From positions 1,674,001-1,738,000 of the forward strand of contig NZ_AP027041.1 in assembly GCF_027924565.1 (NCBI RefSeq): 64,000 nucleotides of DNA, read 5' to 3'. The translations under genes were made by a program, and so were the position numbers. Under the pieces are notes generated by a model, which ran no database searches, was not told the DNA's origin, and saw nothing but the letters and a program-made list of their open reading frames with translations. The DNA comes from Lysobacter auxotrophicus (GTDB lineage: Bacteria > Pseudomonadota > Gammaproteobacteria > Xanthomonadales > Xanthomonadaceae). Of the stretch, positions 1 through 10,903 are shown in pieces. The first letter of the stretch is position 1. Every line of letters starts with the position of its first letter.

Positions 1-2055
1 CCAGATGTCCAGCGTCATGGGATCGGCCGTGGCGTAGCCGTATTCGAAGCCCATCACCGCTTCCTCGCTGAGCAGCGAGTCGATGATGGTCACGTCGGTC
101 GGGTTCTTCACCAGGCGGCGCAGCGGCAGGACGTACTCGTCGTTGCTCTGCTCGTGCAGGATCGCGTGGCGGTGGAAGAACGTGCCGCGACCGCAGTCCT
201 GGCCGACCAGGCGCAGCTTGTAGCCTTCGTCCAGCAGCGTGGCGTAGGCGAGGTTCTCCGCGAAGCCCCAGTCGCCCGGCTGCTCACCGGCGGACATCTT
301 GCGGCGGTCCTCGTAGATCTTCGCCACGCGCGGGTGCAGCTTGAGGTCGGCCGGCACGTCGTTGATGGTGGCGGCGAGCTTGTCGAGCTTCTTGCGGTCG
401 AACGTGGTGTCCACCGGGTCGGTGAGCTTGCCCGAGAGGTACTTCGACCAGTCGATGGTGAACTCGTCCGGCTTCACTTCGACCACTTCGGTGGTGACCA
501 CGCCGTCGTCGAGCTTCTGGCGGTAGCCGTCGACCAGCGCCTGCGCCTCGTCGGCGCTGAGCGTGCCTTCGGCGACGAGCTGCTGCGCGTAGAGTTCGCG
601 CGGCGTCTTGTGCTTGCGGATGACCTGGTACATCACCGGCTGCGTCGCCGCCGGCTCGTCGGCCTCGTTGTGGCCGTGGCGGCGGTAGCAGACCAGGTCG
701 ATGACCACGTCCTTGCCGAACGCGTTGCGGAAGTCCAGCGCCAGCTCGGCGCAGAACACGACCGCTTCCGGGTTGTCGCCGTTCACGTGCAGCACCGGCG
801 CGCCGACCATCTTGGCCACGTCCGTGCAGTACAGCGTCGAACGCGCGTCCTGCATCGCGCTGGTGGTGAAGCCCACCTGGTTGTTGATGACGATGTGCAC
901 CGTGCCGCCGACGCGGAAACCGCGTGCCTGCGACATCTGGAACAGCTCCATCACCACGCCCTGGCCGGCGAACGCGGCGTCGCCGTGGATCAGGATCGGC
1001 AGCACCTGCTGCGCGCCCTTCTCGCCGCGACGCGACTGGCGCGAACGCACGGAGCCGGCGACGACCGGGTCGACGATTTCCAGGTGCGACGGGTTGAACG
1101 CCAGCGCCAGGTGCACCGGGCCGCCCGGGGTGGCGACGTCGGCGGAGAAGCCCATGTGGTACTTCACGTCGCCCTGGTGGGCGAGGTCGCTGTGGACGTG
1201 CTCGAACTTGCCTTCGAACTCGTCGAACAGGTGGCGCGGCGGCTTGCCGAGCGTGTTGATCAGGACGTTGAGGCGGCCGCGGTGGGCCATGCCGATCACG
1301 ACGTCCTTCGCACCCTGCTCGCCGGCGCGGCGGATCGTGGTGTCCATCAGCGGGATCAGCGCATCGCCGCCTTCCAGCGAGAAGCGCTTCTGGCCGACGT
1401 ACTTGGTGCCCAGGTAGCGTTCCAGGCCATCGGCGGCCGTCAGGCGCTCCAGGATCCGCTTCTTGTCCTCGGCGGTGCGGCCGAACTTGCCGCCGGCCTT
1501 CTCCAGGCGCTCATACAGCCAGCGACGCTGTTCGGCGTCGGAGATGTGCATGAACTCGGCGCCGATCGGGCCGGTGTAGGTGGCCTTGAGCAGGGCGAAC
1601 AGGTCGCCGAGCTTCATGCGGTCGTTGCCGCCCACGCCGCCGGTGCTGAACTCGGCGTTGAGGTCGTTGTTGGTGAGCTGGTGGAACGCCAGGTCGAGGT
1701 CCGGCGCGTCCGGCTTCTGCCACAGGCCCAGCGGGTCGATGTTGGCGCCCAGGTGGCCGCGCGAGCGGTAGGCCGTGATCAGGCGGCCGACGTGGCGCTC
1801 GCGCTCATCGCCGGCACCGGCTGCGACCGAAACCACGCCGCGGGCGGCCTGGCGGCCGGCTTCGGCGATCTGCTCGATCACCGCCGAATGCGGGATGTCG
1901 CCGGCCTCGCGACCCTTGAAGCCGTCGAAATACGCCTTCCATTTGGGATCGACACTGTCGGGTGCAACCAGGTACTGCTCGTACAGGTCTTCGACGAAAG
2001 CGGCGTTGGCGCCGAGCTGGGAGGACTGGGAGAACTGCTTCAGGAGACTGTCCAC
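1..2055 (-). CDS. sucA: 2-oxoglutarate dehydrogenase E1 component, N-terminal 685 codons (cut by window edge)
   Basis: Thiamine-diphosphate E1 subunit of the 2-oxoglutarate dehydrogenase complex, which decarboxylates 2-oxoglutarate in the TCA cycle. The reverse strand reads continuously from a GTG at 2055-2053. The protein begins VDSLLKQFSQSSQLGANAAF, followed by EDLYEQYLVAPDSVDPKWKAYF, the typical N-terminal peripheral-subunit-binding segment of SucA. Further in is the cofactor-domain motif HGDAAFAGQG. Family members are about 940 residues, so roughly a quarter (the C-terminal end) lies left of position 1. No ATG is available in frame just upstream, and Xanthomonas SucA proteins start at the equivalent residue, so GTG is preferred although no clear Shine-Dalgarno is seen. 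sucB and lpd would be expected downstream, outside the window. Confidence 0.95.
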   Translation of the reverse strand, partial: MDSLLKQFSQSSQLGANAAFVEDLYEQYLVAPDSVDPKWKAYFDGFKGREAGDIPHSAVIEQIAEAGRQAARGVVSVAAGAGDERERHVGRLITAYRSRGHLGANIDPLGLWQKPDAPDLDLAFHQLTNNDLNAEFSTGGVGGNDRMKLGDLFALLKATYTGPIGAEFMHISDAEQRRWLYERLEKAGGKFGRTAEDKKRILERLTAADGLERYLGTKYVGQKRFSLEGGDALIPLMDTTIRRAGEQGAKDVVIGMAHRGRLNVLINTLGKPPRHLFDEFEGKFEHVHSDLAHQGDVKYHMGFSADVATPGGPVHLALAFNPSHLEIVDPVVAGSVRSRQSRRGEKGAQQVLPILIHGDAAFAGQGVVMELFQMSQARGFRVGGTVHIVINNQVGFTTSAMQDARSTLYCTDVAKMVGAPVLHVNGDNPEAVVFCAELALDFRNAFGKDVVIDLVCYRRHGHNEADEPAATQPVMYQVIRKHKTPRELYAQQLVAEGTLSADEAQALVDGYRQKLDDGVVTTEVVEVKPDEFTIDWSKYLSGKLTDPVDTTFDRKKLDKLAATINDVPADLKLHPRVAKIYEDRRKMSAGEQPGDWGFAENLAYATLLDEGYKLRLVGQDCGRGTFFHRHAILHEQSNDEYVLPLRRLVKNPTDVTIIDSLLSEEAVMGFEYGYATADPMTLDIW

Positions 2056-2138
2056 GATGGCGATCGGGAAACTCGGTGGGGAAAGGCGGAGTGAGCCTGG
2101 ATTGCACGAGCTCGGCTATTCAGGCGCCAAGATTCGGA

Positions 2139-2144
2139 ATTATA
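2139..2144 (-). promoter_or_regulatory. Candidate -10 box (TATAAT) upstream of sucA
   Basis: A perfect TATAAT reads on the minus strand about 84 bases before the sucA GTG. No good -35 hexamer is found at 16-18 bases, so this is only a plausible promoter element. The rest of the 243-base spacer 2056-2298 shows nothing else recognisable. Confidence 0.35.
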
Positions 2145-2298
2145 GCCCTTGGCCGCGGACAAACGCCTAACACCAACGTCGAAGTGCGGTTGCGGGCCGA
2201 TAGCGAAAAGCGGCCCGGAGCGCGTGATCGCCCCGGGCCCGTGAATAGCGTTTGGGCATGTGCCGCCCGTTCAAGGGCGCGCGCGGGACGGGATCCGT

Positions 2299-3207
2299 TC
2301 AGATCCCGAGCGCCCGGTACTCGGTGCAGGGACGTGCCCGCTCCCAGACCGGCGCGAAATGGGCGCGGAGCTGGCGGGCGCGCGCTTCGTCGTCCAAGCG
2401 GGTTTCGCCATCGAAGCGGTGGCCGAGCGTGCGGAAGTACCAGCCGCCCCGGTCGCCCACGACGTAGGCCGATGCGTAATCGCGATCGACCGGCTCCTCG
2501 ACGGCGCGGAAGGCGAACGCGCTCGGCAATCGCTGGGACAGGCCGATCAGCGGGGCGAGTGCGCGTCGCGGCGCCTCGGGATCGTGCAGCAGCACGCGCA
2601 CCTCGCCGCCGCCGACCGCAAAACGGCGCAGCGCGGCCATCGCCTCGGGCGTGTCGAGCAGGCCGGGATCGAGGTCGCGGCTGTAGACCAGCAGCTGCCG
2701 GCGCGCCCCGTCGATCACGCCCAGCAGGGCGGCGAGGCCGGCGTCGCGGCGCAGGACCGGATTGACGCCGCCGAGCACGAGCCGCATCGACTGGTGGTCC
2801 AGGCCCGCCTCGACGAAGCGCCCGCCATACGGAAGGAAGCCCTGCCGCGCGTAGAACGCCATCGCCTTCACCTGCGCGTGCAGGGTGACCTCGTTCCAGC
2901 GCAGCGCCTGCGCCTGCGCGAGCAGCGCCTTGAGCAGCGCCTCGCCGACCCGTCGGTTGCGCCACTGCGGCAGCACCGCCATCCGGCCGATGCGGCGGTC
3001 CGGCGTGAGCCGGCCGGTGCCGATCGGCCGACCATCCGCATCGCGCGCGAGGACGTGCCGGCTCAGCGGGTCCAGTGCGTCGCGTTCGATCTCCACCGGG
3101 ACACCCTGTTCCTGCACGAACACGGCGTCGCGAACGGCGCGCAGCTCGGCGGCGGCCTGTTCGAAGGCGACCGCTTCGACGTGGAACACGGCATCGGCGC
3201 GGCTCAT
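2299..3207 (-). CDS. GNAT N-acetyltransferase fused to a C-terminal PLD-like (DUF7931-type) domain
   Basis: 302 residues. The first ~150 form a GNAT fold of the ElaA/YjcF type: RDAVFVQEQGVPVEIE near the N-terminus, then the acetyl-CoA region IGRMAVLPQWRNRRVGEALL, then MAFYARQGFLPYG. Residues ~155-302 form a second domain (LLGVIDGARRQLLVYSRDLD, later YVVGDRGGWYFR) that resembles phospholipase-D-like folds but has no HKD motif. I recall this C-terminal part as DUF7931 in xanthomonads. The start is the ATG at 3207, whose bases overlap the TGA of the upstream gene (ATGA), implying translational coupling. The acetylated substrate is unknown. It is the last gene of the purB-led chain. The GNAT call is solid; the second domain's nature is inference. 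Confidence 0.85.
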   Translation of the reverse strand: MSRADAVFHVEAVAFEQAAAELRAVRDAVFVQEQGVPVEIERDALDPLSRHVLARDADGRPIGTGRLTPDRRIGRMAVLPQWRNRRVGEALLKALLAQAQALRWNEVTLHAQVKAMAFYARQGFLPYGGRFVEAGLDHQSMRLVLGGVNPVLRRDAGLAALLGVIDGARRQLLVYSRDLDPGLLDTPEAMAALRRFAVGGGEVRVLLHDPEAPRRALAPLIGLSQRLPSAFAFRAVEEPVDRDYASAYVVGDRGGWYFRTLGHRFDGETRLDDEARARQLRAHFAPVWERARPCTEYRALGI

Positions 3208-4487
3208 TCCTCTTCGTCCGGCAGCGCGAGGTTGTAATGGCCCGACTGGATCAGGGTCTGCACGAGGTCGCGACCGGCCTCCGACAGCGCGGCGTAGGCG
3301 GCACCGTCGAGCTGCGCGGCGTCGGCGATCAGCGCCGCATCCTCGGCGGGCAGGGCATGGTCCTGGCCGCTGACGAAGAGCCGCGCGGGCTCGCCCTTGC
3401 GATGTGCGCGCCGCCACGCCATGCGCGAGTACGGATGGCGGTACAGGCTCGCGCCGTGTTCCAGGTCCCATTCGATCTCGATGCGCGAGCGCGGCTCGCC
3501 GCCTCCGTGCACTTCGCCGCCGGCGCGGTACACGGTGATGAAACGGCCGAACCAGTCGCCGAGGCGATCGGGATCGTTCATGCGCAGCAGGTTCAGCGCT
3601 TCGACGGCGCGGTTCATTGCCGCCACGTCGATCTCGTTGGGGTCGGCCGCGGGCGCGAGGTCCGGATCGGTGTAGCGCAGCGCATCGTCGGCATCGGCCG
3701 CGAGGGTGTCGACGAAATCCCCCAGCAGTTCCGCCGCCGACGGCGCGCGCATGCCGACGGAGAAGGTGAGGCACGCGTCTTCGGCCACGCCGTTGTGCGG
3801 CACGCCGGGCGGCAGGTACAGCATGTCGCCCGGGCCGAGCACCCAGTCGTGCGTCGCGTTGAACTCGCGCAGCAGCTTGAGCTCGACGTCGGGGCGGAAG
3901 TCCAGCGGCGGATTGGCACTGGCGTCGATCTGCCAGCGACGATGCCCGTACGCCTGCAGCAGGAACACGTCGTACTGGTCCACGTGCGCGCCGACCGAAC
4001 CGCCCGGCGCGGCAAAGGAAATCATGACGTCGTCGATGCGCCAGCGCGGCAGGAAGCGGAAATGCTCCAGCAGCGCGGCGATGTCGGGATCCCACTTGTC
4101 GACGTCCTGCACCAGCAACGTCCAGTCCTGGTGCGGCATGCCGGGGAATTCGTCTTCCTCGAACGGGCCGTGCCGTACCGTCCAGCCGTCGTTGGCGCGA
4201 TCGTGCATGACGATGCGCGACAGCGCGGTTTCCTCGCAGGCGAGGCCGGCGAGGTCTTCGGGCTGCACCGGCGTGTCGAAATCCGGAAACGCATTGCGAA
4301 TCAGCAGCGGGCGCTTTTGCCAGTAGTCGCGCAGGAAGCGCTCCGGCGTCATGCCCAGCGGCGGCAGCGAGCGGGCATCGATCTCGATGGGGAGTTCGGC
4401 ACGCGCGGCCTTGGCGGTCTTCGCGGAGGCGATCTTCTTCGGTGCGGCCTTCTTGGACGCGGTCTTGGATGCGGTCTTTCGGGTCAT
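3204..4487 (-). CDS. roxA: Cupin/JmjC ribosomal protein L16 arginine 3-hydroxylase (RoxA/YcfD family)
   Basis: 427 residues. Members are Fe(II)/2-oxoglutarate oxygenases that hydroxylate an arginine of ribosomal protein L16. Visible marks are the substrate-proximal LPPLGMTPERFLRDYWQKRP, the iron-binding HVDQYDVF (HxD) followed later by GVPHNG (distal His), and the C-terminal winged-helix-like part ending ALPDEEE. The N-terminus carries an extra ~28-residue Lys/Ala/Thr-rich stretch (TRKTASKTASKKAAPKK) not needed for the fold. The ATG at 4487 is chosen because it overlaps the TGA of the VOC gene (ATGA); a longer frame exists upstream but would extend into that gene. The gene overlaps the GNAT gene downstream in the same way. 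The L16 substrate is inferred from the family. Confidence 0.88.
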   Translation of the reverse strand: MTRKTASKTASKKAAPKKIASAKTAKAARAELPIEIDARSLPPLGMTPERFLRDYWQKRPLLIRNAFPDFDTPVQPEDLAGLACEETALSRIVMHDRANDGWTVRHGPFEEDEFPGMPHQDWTLLVQDVDKWDPDIAALLEHFRFLPRWRIDDVMISFAAPGGSVGAHVDQYDVFLLQAYGHRRWQIDASANPPLDFRPDVELKLLREFNATHDWVLGPGDMLYLPPGVPHNGVAEDACLTFSVGMRAPSAAELLGDFVDTLAADADDALRYTDPDLAPAADPNEIDVAAMNRAVEALNLLRMNDPDRLGDWFGRFITVYRAGGEVHGGGEPRSRIEIEWDLEHGASLYRHPYSRMAWRRAHRKGEPARLFVSGQDHALPAEDAALIADAAQLDGAAYAALSEAGRDLVQTLIQSGHYNLALPDEEE

Positions 4488-4885
4488 GGCGTGGCGATTT
4501 CGTCGTAGCCGCGGCCGAGGAACTGCAGCAGGCACCAGCCGTGTCCGAATGGATCGGCGAGGGTGACGATGCGGCCCCAGTTGGCCTGGCGGATGGGGGA
4601 ATCCTGCGTGGCGCCGGCGGCGAGGGCGCGTGCGAGCGCGGCGTCGAGGTCGTCGACCACCACGTCGCAGTGCACGGGCGTCCAGTGGCGGGCGTAGTCG
4701 CGTTGCGACCGCCCGGCGCCGGCGCTGCCGGCGTCCTTGCGCAGCAGGTACAGGGGAGATGCGAAGCCGAGCAGTTCCAGCACGTCGGCGCCGAGGCGGC
4801 GCGCGGGCGTCAACCCGAACGCGCCGGTGTAGAAGGCTTCCGCCTCGTCCAGATCCGGCACGTCGATGTTGACGAGCAGTTTCAT
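4484..4885 (-). CDS. VOC (glyoxalase/bleomycin-resistance) superfamily protein
   Basis: 133 residues with the paired beta-alpha-beta-beta-beta layout of the vicinal oxygen chelate fold. It opens MKLLVNIDVPDLDEAEAFYT and has a second half VHCDVVVDDLDAALARALAAG, closing with the common ADPFGHGWCLLQF. Such proteins bind a metal and act as lyases, dioxygenases or binding proteins; no specific substrate can be read here. It lies in a chain of overlapping genes: its start overlaps the stop of the low-GC orphan at 4882-4885, and its stop overlaps the start of the RoxA gene at 4484-4487. Confidence 0.85.
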   Translation of the reverse strand: MKLLVNIDVPDLDEAEAFYTGAFGLTPARRLGADVLELLGFASPLYLLRKDAGSAGAGRSQRDYARHWTPVHCDVVVDDLDAALARALAAGATQDSPIRQANWGRIVTLADPFGHGWCLLQFLGRGYDEIATP

Positions 4886-5336
4886 GGCGTGATCTTCCTC
4901 TCCCAGAACTGGAGGACGCGGCTAGCTAACGTCCTGGCGTCTATCGATCCGTCAACGCCAAGTAGACCGGCCTCCTCTTCGTCCAAATGGACAAGAAGTG
5001 GTTCGGCAAAGTATCCCTCTTCGACGTATCCCTTAGCGACATATCGGGACTTCTCGACGTTCAAGACGGAACTGTGGCGTCTGTCTTTCGTACGGAAGTG
5101 CTTAGCGCCGTTCGCTAGATGCGAAGTGACCCGAAGAATTGCATTTTCTTGACGCAGAGCGCTCCGCGCATTTTTGTCGTCTGGGTATAGCCAATCGATG
5201 ATGTGTTCGGCCGTTACGAAAAAATCAAAGGCCGCGTATTGGTCCTCAGGGTCGTCACCCATACGCGCCCAGTCATGACGCAGCTTCAGTAGCAAATCGT
5301 CAGGCGTGTTCAGCTCAGCGAACCCTGAAAATGACA

Positions 5337-5337
<1 letters not shown>
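4882..5337 (-). CDS. Unrecognised 151-residue protein of low GC, embedded in the purB chain
   Basis: I do not recognise a function. The protein begins MSFSGFAELNTPDDLLLKLR and contains a helical stretch FDFFVTAEHIIDWLYPDDKN followed by ILRVTSHLANGAKHF. The pairing of an A-x-H-x-x-D-W motif with L-A-N-G-x-K-H resembles uncharacterised all-helical bacterial proteins, but the canonical HEPN Rx4-6H motif is not clear. No signal peptide or membrane segment is seen. By eye the DNA is close to half AT, with runs such as gaaaaaatcaaa, quite unlike the strongly GC-rich neighbours, which suggests acquisition by transfer. Even so, it is locked into the chain: its ATG shares one base with the purB stop (TAATG), and its TGA overlaps the VOC start (ATGA). 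Confidence 0.75.
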
Positions 5338-8278
<2,941 letters not shown>

Positions 8279-8298
8279 GCGGCCGCTTCCGCGCGTTG

Positions 8299-8325
8299 AG
8301 CCCCTCTCCCGAAGGTAGAGGGGCT
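8299..8325. repeat. Short REP-type hairpin between convergent genes
   Basis: Inverted arms AGCCCCTCT (8299-8307) and AGAGGGGCT (8317-8325) match the core of the larger CCCCTCACCCC...GAGAGGGGC repeat family found elsewhere in the window. It lies between the fumC stop and the end of the DUF2884 gene and could act as a bidirectional terminator, although it has no U-tract. Confidence 0.6.
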
Positions 8326-8331
8326 AAAACA

Positions 8332-9015
8332 TCACTGCTTCGTCGGCACCTCGGCCGCCTTCGCTGCTTCTTGCGCCGCGTCGGCCGCCGATGCCGCCAC
8401 CGTCTCGCCCTTGTGCTTCGCGTCGGTGCGGCACTCGTCGATGTCGGCCTGCGTCATGTTCGCGTAAGGCTTGAACTCGGGCATCGCGGCGGCCAGGCGG
8501 TTCTGCGACTCCATCATTCCCGGCAGCGCATCGCACAGCGCCATCGCGGCATCTTCGACCTTCGACGCCTGCGCCTTCACGTTGCGCTCGATGTCTTCGT
8601 CCGAGCCGCCGGTGAACACGCTCTTCAGCGACTGGGTCACCGCCTGCGTGGCCAGGTCCGCGCTGTGCATGCCGATGGTGACGCCCGCGTTGGCGACCTC
8701 GATCACGTGGCCGCGATATTCCAGCAGTAGCGTGCGCTGCTGCGGCGTCACCGGCACCGGCTGGCCGTCGATGAGCAGGTCGCCCTTGGGCGAGATCTCC
8801 ACGCGCTTTCCGCGGGTGCCGCTGTTGTTGACGCTGATGTTGCCTTCGGCGATTTCCTTCTTCGCCTTCGTCAGCGCCTTCTGCACGGCGCCGGAGACGA
8901 CGCTTCCGGTGTCCGCCGCTTTCTGCGAGGCCTTTTGAGAAGGATTAGCGTCGCACGCGGCCAGCAGCGTGGCGCTGGACAGGGCCGCGGTGAGGGCGAT
9001 GAGTCGCAGGGTCAT
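8332..9015 (-). CDS. DUF2884 (YggN-type) lipoprotein
   Basis: About 227 residues. A signal peptide ends in the lipobox LLAAC, so the mature protein is probably lipid-anchored in the envelope. Downstream segments (ISPKGDLLIDGQPVPVTPQQ, then a helical region with MALCDALPGMMESQNRLAAA) match the DUF2884/YggN family, whose function is unknown. The start at 9015 is favoured because AAGG lies nine bases before it; the ATG at 9024 would touch that site. The C-terminus is Ala-rich. It follows the DUF4097 gene by 32 bases on the same strand, so the two are probably co-transcribed. Confidence 0.8.
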   Translation of the reverse strand: MTLRLIALTAALSSATLLAACDANPSQKASQKAADTGSVVSGAVQKALTKAKKEIAEGNISVNNSGTRGKRVEISPKGDLLIDGQPVPVTPQQRTLLLEYRGHVIEVANAGVTIGMHSADLATQAVTQSLKSVFTGGSDEDIERNVKAQASKVEDAAMALCDALPGMMESQNRLAAAMPEFKPYANMTQADIDECRTDAKHKGETVAASAADAAQEAAKAAEVPTKQ

Positions 9016-9047
9016 GACGGACATCCTTGGAAGTTGGATGGAAGGGA

Positions 9048-9881
9048 TCAGTCGTCGGCGGGCACGCTGACCGTGCCCTTCACGCCGCTGTGGTCGACGC
9101 CGCCACTGCCGACGCGGCGAACCGTGAGGTTGCCGGCGACGTCGTGCGCGTCGAGCCCGCCGGAGCCGATCTTCCCGGCGATGACGTTGCCGCCGACGCG
9201 CTGCGCTTCCAGCCCGCCGGAGCCGATGCTCTCGATGCTGACGTTGCCGCCGACCTCGCGCAGGTCGATGTCGCCCGATCCCACGCTGCCGATCTCGACG
9301 TTGGTCTTCACGCGACGCGCGGTGAGGTCGCCCGAACCGACGGACAGCACGTGCAGCGAACCGATCGTGTCCAGTTCGATGTCGCCGGAATTCACGTCCG
9401 CCGTGACCAGGCCGCGGATATTGCGGGCTTCGACATCGCCGGAACCGACGTCCGCGCTCAGCGCCGCCGCGCCGCTGACGCGCGCATCGCCCGAGCCGAC
9501 GTCCAGCTGCACCAGCACGTTGTCCGGCACGGTCGCGTTGAGCGACAGGTAGGCGTAGTGCGATCCGCCGAAGTTGAAGTTGATCGTGTCGGCGCGCTTG
9601 GCCGTGACGATGATCTTGTCGCCCACGCGCTGCTGGGTGAGCGAGAGCTCCTTCAGCTTGTCAGCGTTGGAGGCGCAGGCCTTGCCCTGCACCGCGCCCT
9701 TCGCGCCGGGCGAGGCGGTGACGGTGAGGTCGTGCGGGCCGATGTCGAACATCACCGTCTTCACGCCGGAGAAGTCGAGCGTGAGGTTGCGCGGTTCGGA
9801 ATGGCTGCATTCGTTGGCGAAGGCCTGGCCGGCGAACAGCGCGAAAGGAAGCAGGGCGAAGGCGAGGGTGGGCTTGCGCAT
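9048..9881 (-). CDS. Secreted DUF4097-type beta-repeat protein with GSGD/GSGG repeats
   Basis: 277 residues with a cleavable signal peptide ending FAGQAFA. After a ~90-residue N-terminal region come eight successive 17-19-residue repeats, each carrying a GSGD-like turn (VGSGD or VNSGD; GSGG in the last three). This is the pattern of a right-handed beta-solenoid of the DUF4097/DUF2807 group. These proteins are periplasmic or surface-exposed and of unknown function. The repeats change from Asp-ending to Gly-ending turns toward the C-terminus. It lies 23 bases after the arylesterase gene and before the DUF2884 lipoprotein, so an envelope-related operon is likely. Confidence 0.85.
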   Translation of the reverse strand: MRKPTLAFALLPFALFAGQAFANECSHSEPRNLTLDFSGVKTVMFDIGPHDLTVTASPGAKGAVQGKACASNADKLKELSLTQQRVGDKIIVTAKRADTINFNFGGSHYAYLSLNATVPDNVLVQLDVGSGDARVSGAAALSADVGSGDVEARNIRGLVTADVNSGDIELDTIGSLHVLSVGSGDLTARRVKTNVEIGSVGSGDIDLREVGGNVSIESIGSGGLEAQRVGGNVIAGKIGSGGLDAHDVAGNLTVRRVGSGGVDHSGVKGTVSVPADD

Positions 9882-9904
9882 GGTGGATCTCTCCGTGAAA
9901 GGCC

Positions 9905-10597
9905 CTACTTGGATGCACCCGAGGTGCGCACGGTTGCACCGTCTCGCGCATCGCCCAGCAGCAGCGGGCGCAGGGTCGGCCAGGCGTTTTCGAGCACACG
10001 CGGCTGGGCGGCCGCGTTGGGGTGGATGCCATCGTCCTGCAGCAGCGCCGGCGTGGTGGAGATATCACCCAGCAGCGAGGGAAGCAGGGCGATGCCCTGT
10101 GTCTTCGCGACCGTGACGTAGGCCTCGCGCAGCAGATCGGCGGAACCGTCCTTGTCGAACGCCGGCGGTACCGCGAAGCCGAGGATCGCGACCCTCGCGC
10201 CCTGCGCCCGCGAAAGTTCGATGAGCCTGCTCAGATCGCGTTCGATCGCGTCGCGCTTCGCGCCGAGGATCGCGTCGTTGCCGCCCAGTTCGAGCACGAC
10301 GACATCGGGGTGGTGCGCGGTGAGCAGGGCCGGAAGTTCTTCGAGCGCATTGGTCAGCGTCTTGCCGCCGCGGCTCGCGTTGACGATGGCGGGCGGGGTA
10401 TCCGTTTGCGTGGCGAGCTTGGCCTGCAGCAGGGAAACCCAGCCTTGCGATGGCTCCATGCGGTGGGCGCTGCTGAGGCTGTCGCCGACGATCAGCACGT
10501 TATCCACGACGGTGTCCGCGGCGCCATCGGCGGCGAACGCTGGAAACGATGCGGCGGTGAGCAGTGCGAGGAGCAGGGCTGCGGACTTCGGGCGCAT
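9905..10597 (-). CDS. Periplasmic SGNH/GDSL esterase (TesA-like arylesterase)
   Basis: 230 residues with a signal peptide ending FPAFA. The SGNH blocks are all present: block I GDSLS (nucleophile Ser), a Gly in block II (NASRGGKT), block III ELGGNDAI, and block V DGIHPNAAAQ with the Asp/His pair. This is the TesA multifunctional thioesterase/arylesterase/lysophospholipase family, normally about 200-220 residues, acting in the periplasm. It is the first gene of a probable three-gene run with the DUF4097 and DUF2884 genes. The natural substrate cannot be deduced. Confidence 0.88.
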   Translation of the reverse strand: MRPKSAALLLALLTAASFPAFAADGAADTVVDNVLIVGDSLSSAHRMEPSQGWVSLLQAKLATQTDTPPAIVNASRGGKTLTNALEELPALLTAHHPDVVVLELGGNDAILGAKRDAIERDLSRLIELSRAQGARVAILGFAVPPAFDKDGSADLLREAYVTVAKTQGIALLPSLLGDISTTPALLQDDGIHPNAAAQPRVLENAWPTLRPLLLGDARDGATVRTSGASK

Positions 10598-10680
10598 CGG
10601 GGGACTTCCTCGTGAAGTGTTTTACTTCTTAGGTCTGCTTCGCTTGCGGTAATGCGGGTGTTCGGTCCTGCTTCATCGAT

Positions 10681-10896
10681 TTCGATGGCGTTGCTGAGTC
10701 CCTGGCGTCGCGTCGCGGGCTTTGGTTCGCCCGGCCCGGCCATCCGTGGGCGGTCATTCGCGCCGCGCGGCAGTGCCGCGGCTTTCGCTTCGATTACGTT
10801 GCGACTGCCATCCCTGGCGTCACGCTTCGGGCTTCGGGGAGCCCGGCCCGGCCATCCATGGCCGGTCATTCGCGCCGCGCGGACCAGTGGTCCGCG
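10681..10896. repeat. Two direct copies of a ~100-base interspersed repeat (family D) filling a 306-base gap
   Basis: The gene-free stretch 10598-10903 is mostly two diverged copies, about 10681-10780 and 10789-10896. Both contain CCCTGGCGTC, then CGGGCTT, GCCCGGCCCGGCCATCC, GGTCATTCGCGCCGCGCGG and a terminal GC-rich palindrome. The second copy has the clearer palindromes CGGCCATCCATGGCCG and GCGCGGACCAGTGGTCCGCGC. A third, inverted copy lies at 62541-62639. No gene is seen here. Confidence 0.7.
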
Positions 10897-10903
10897 CTGG
10901 CGC

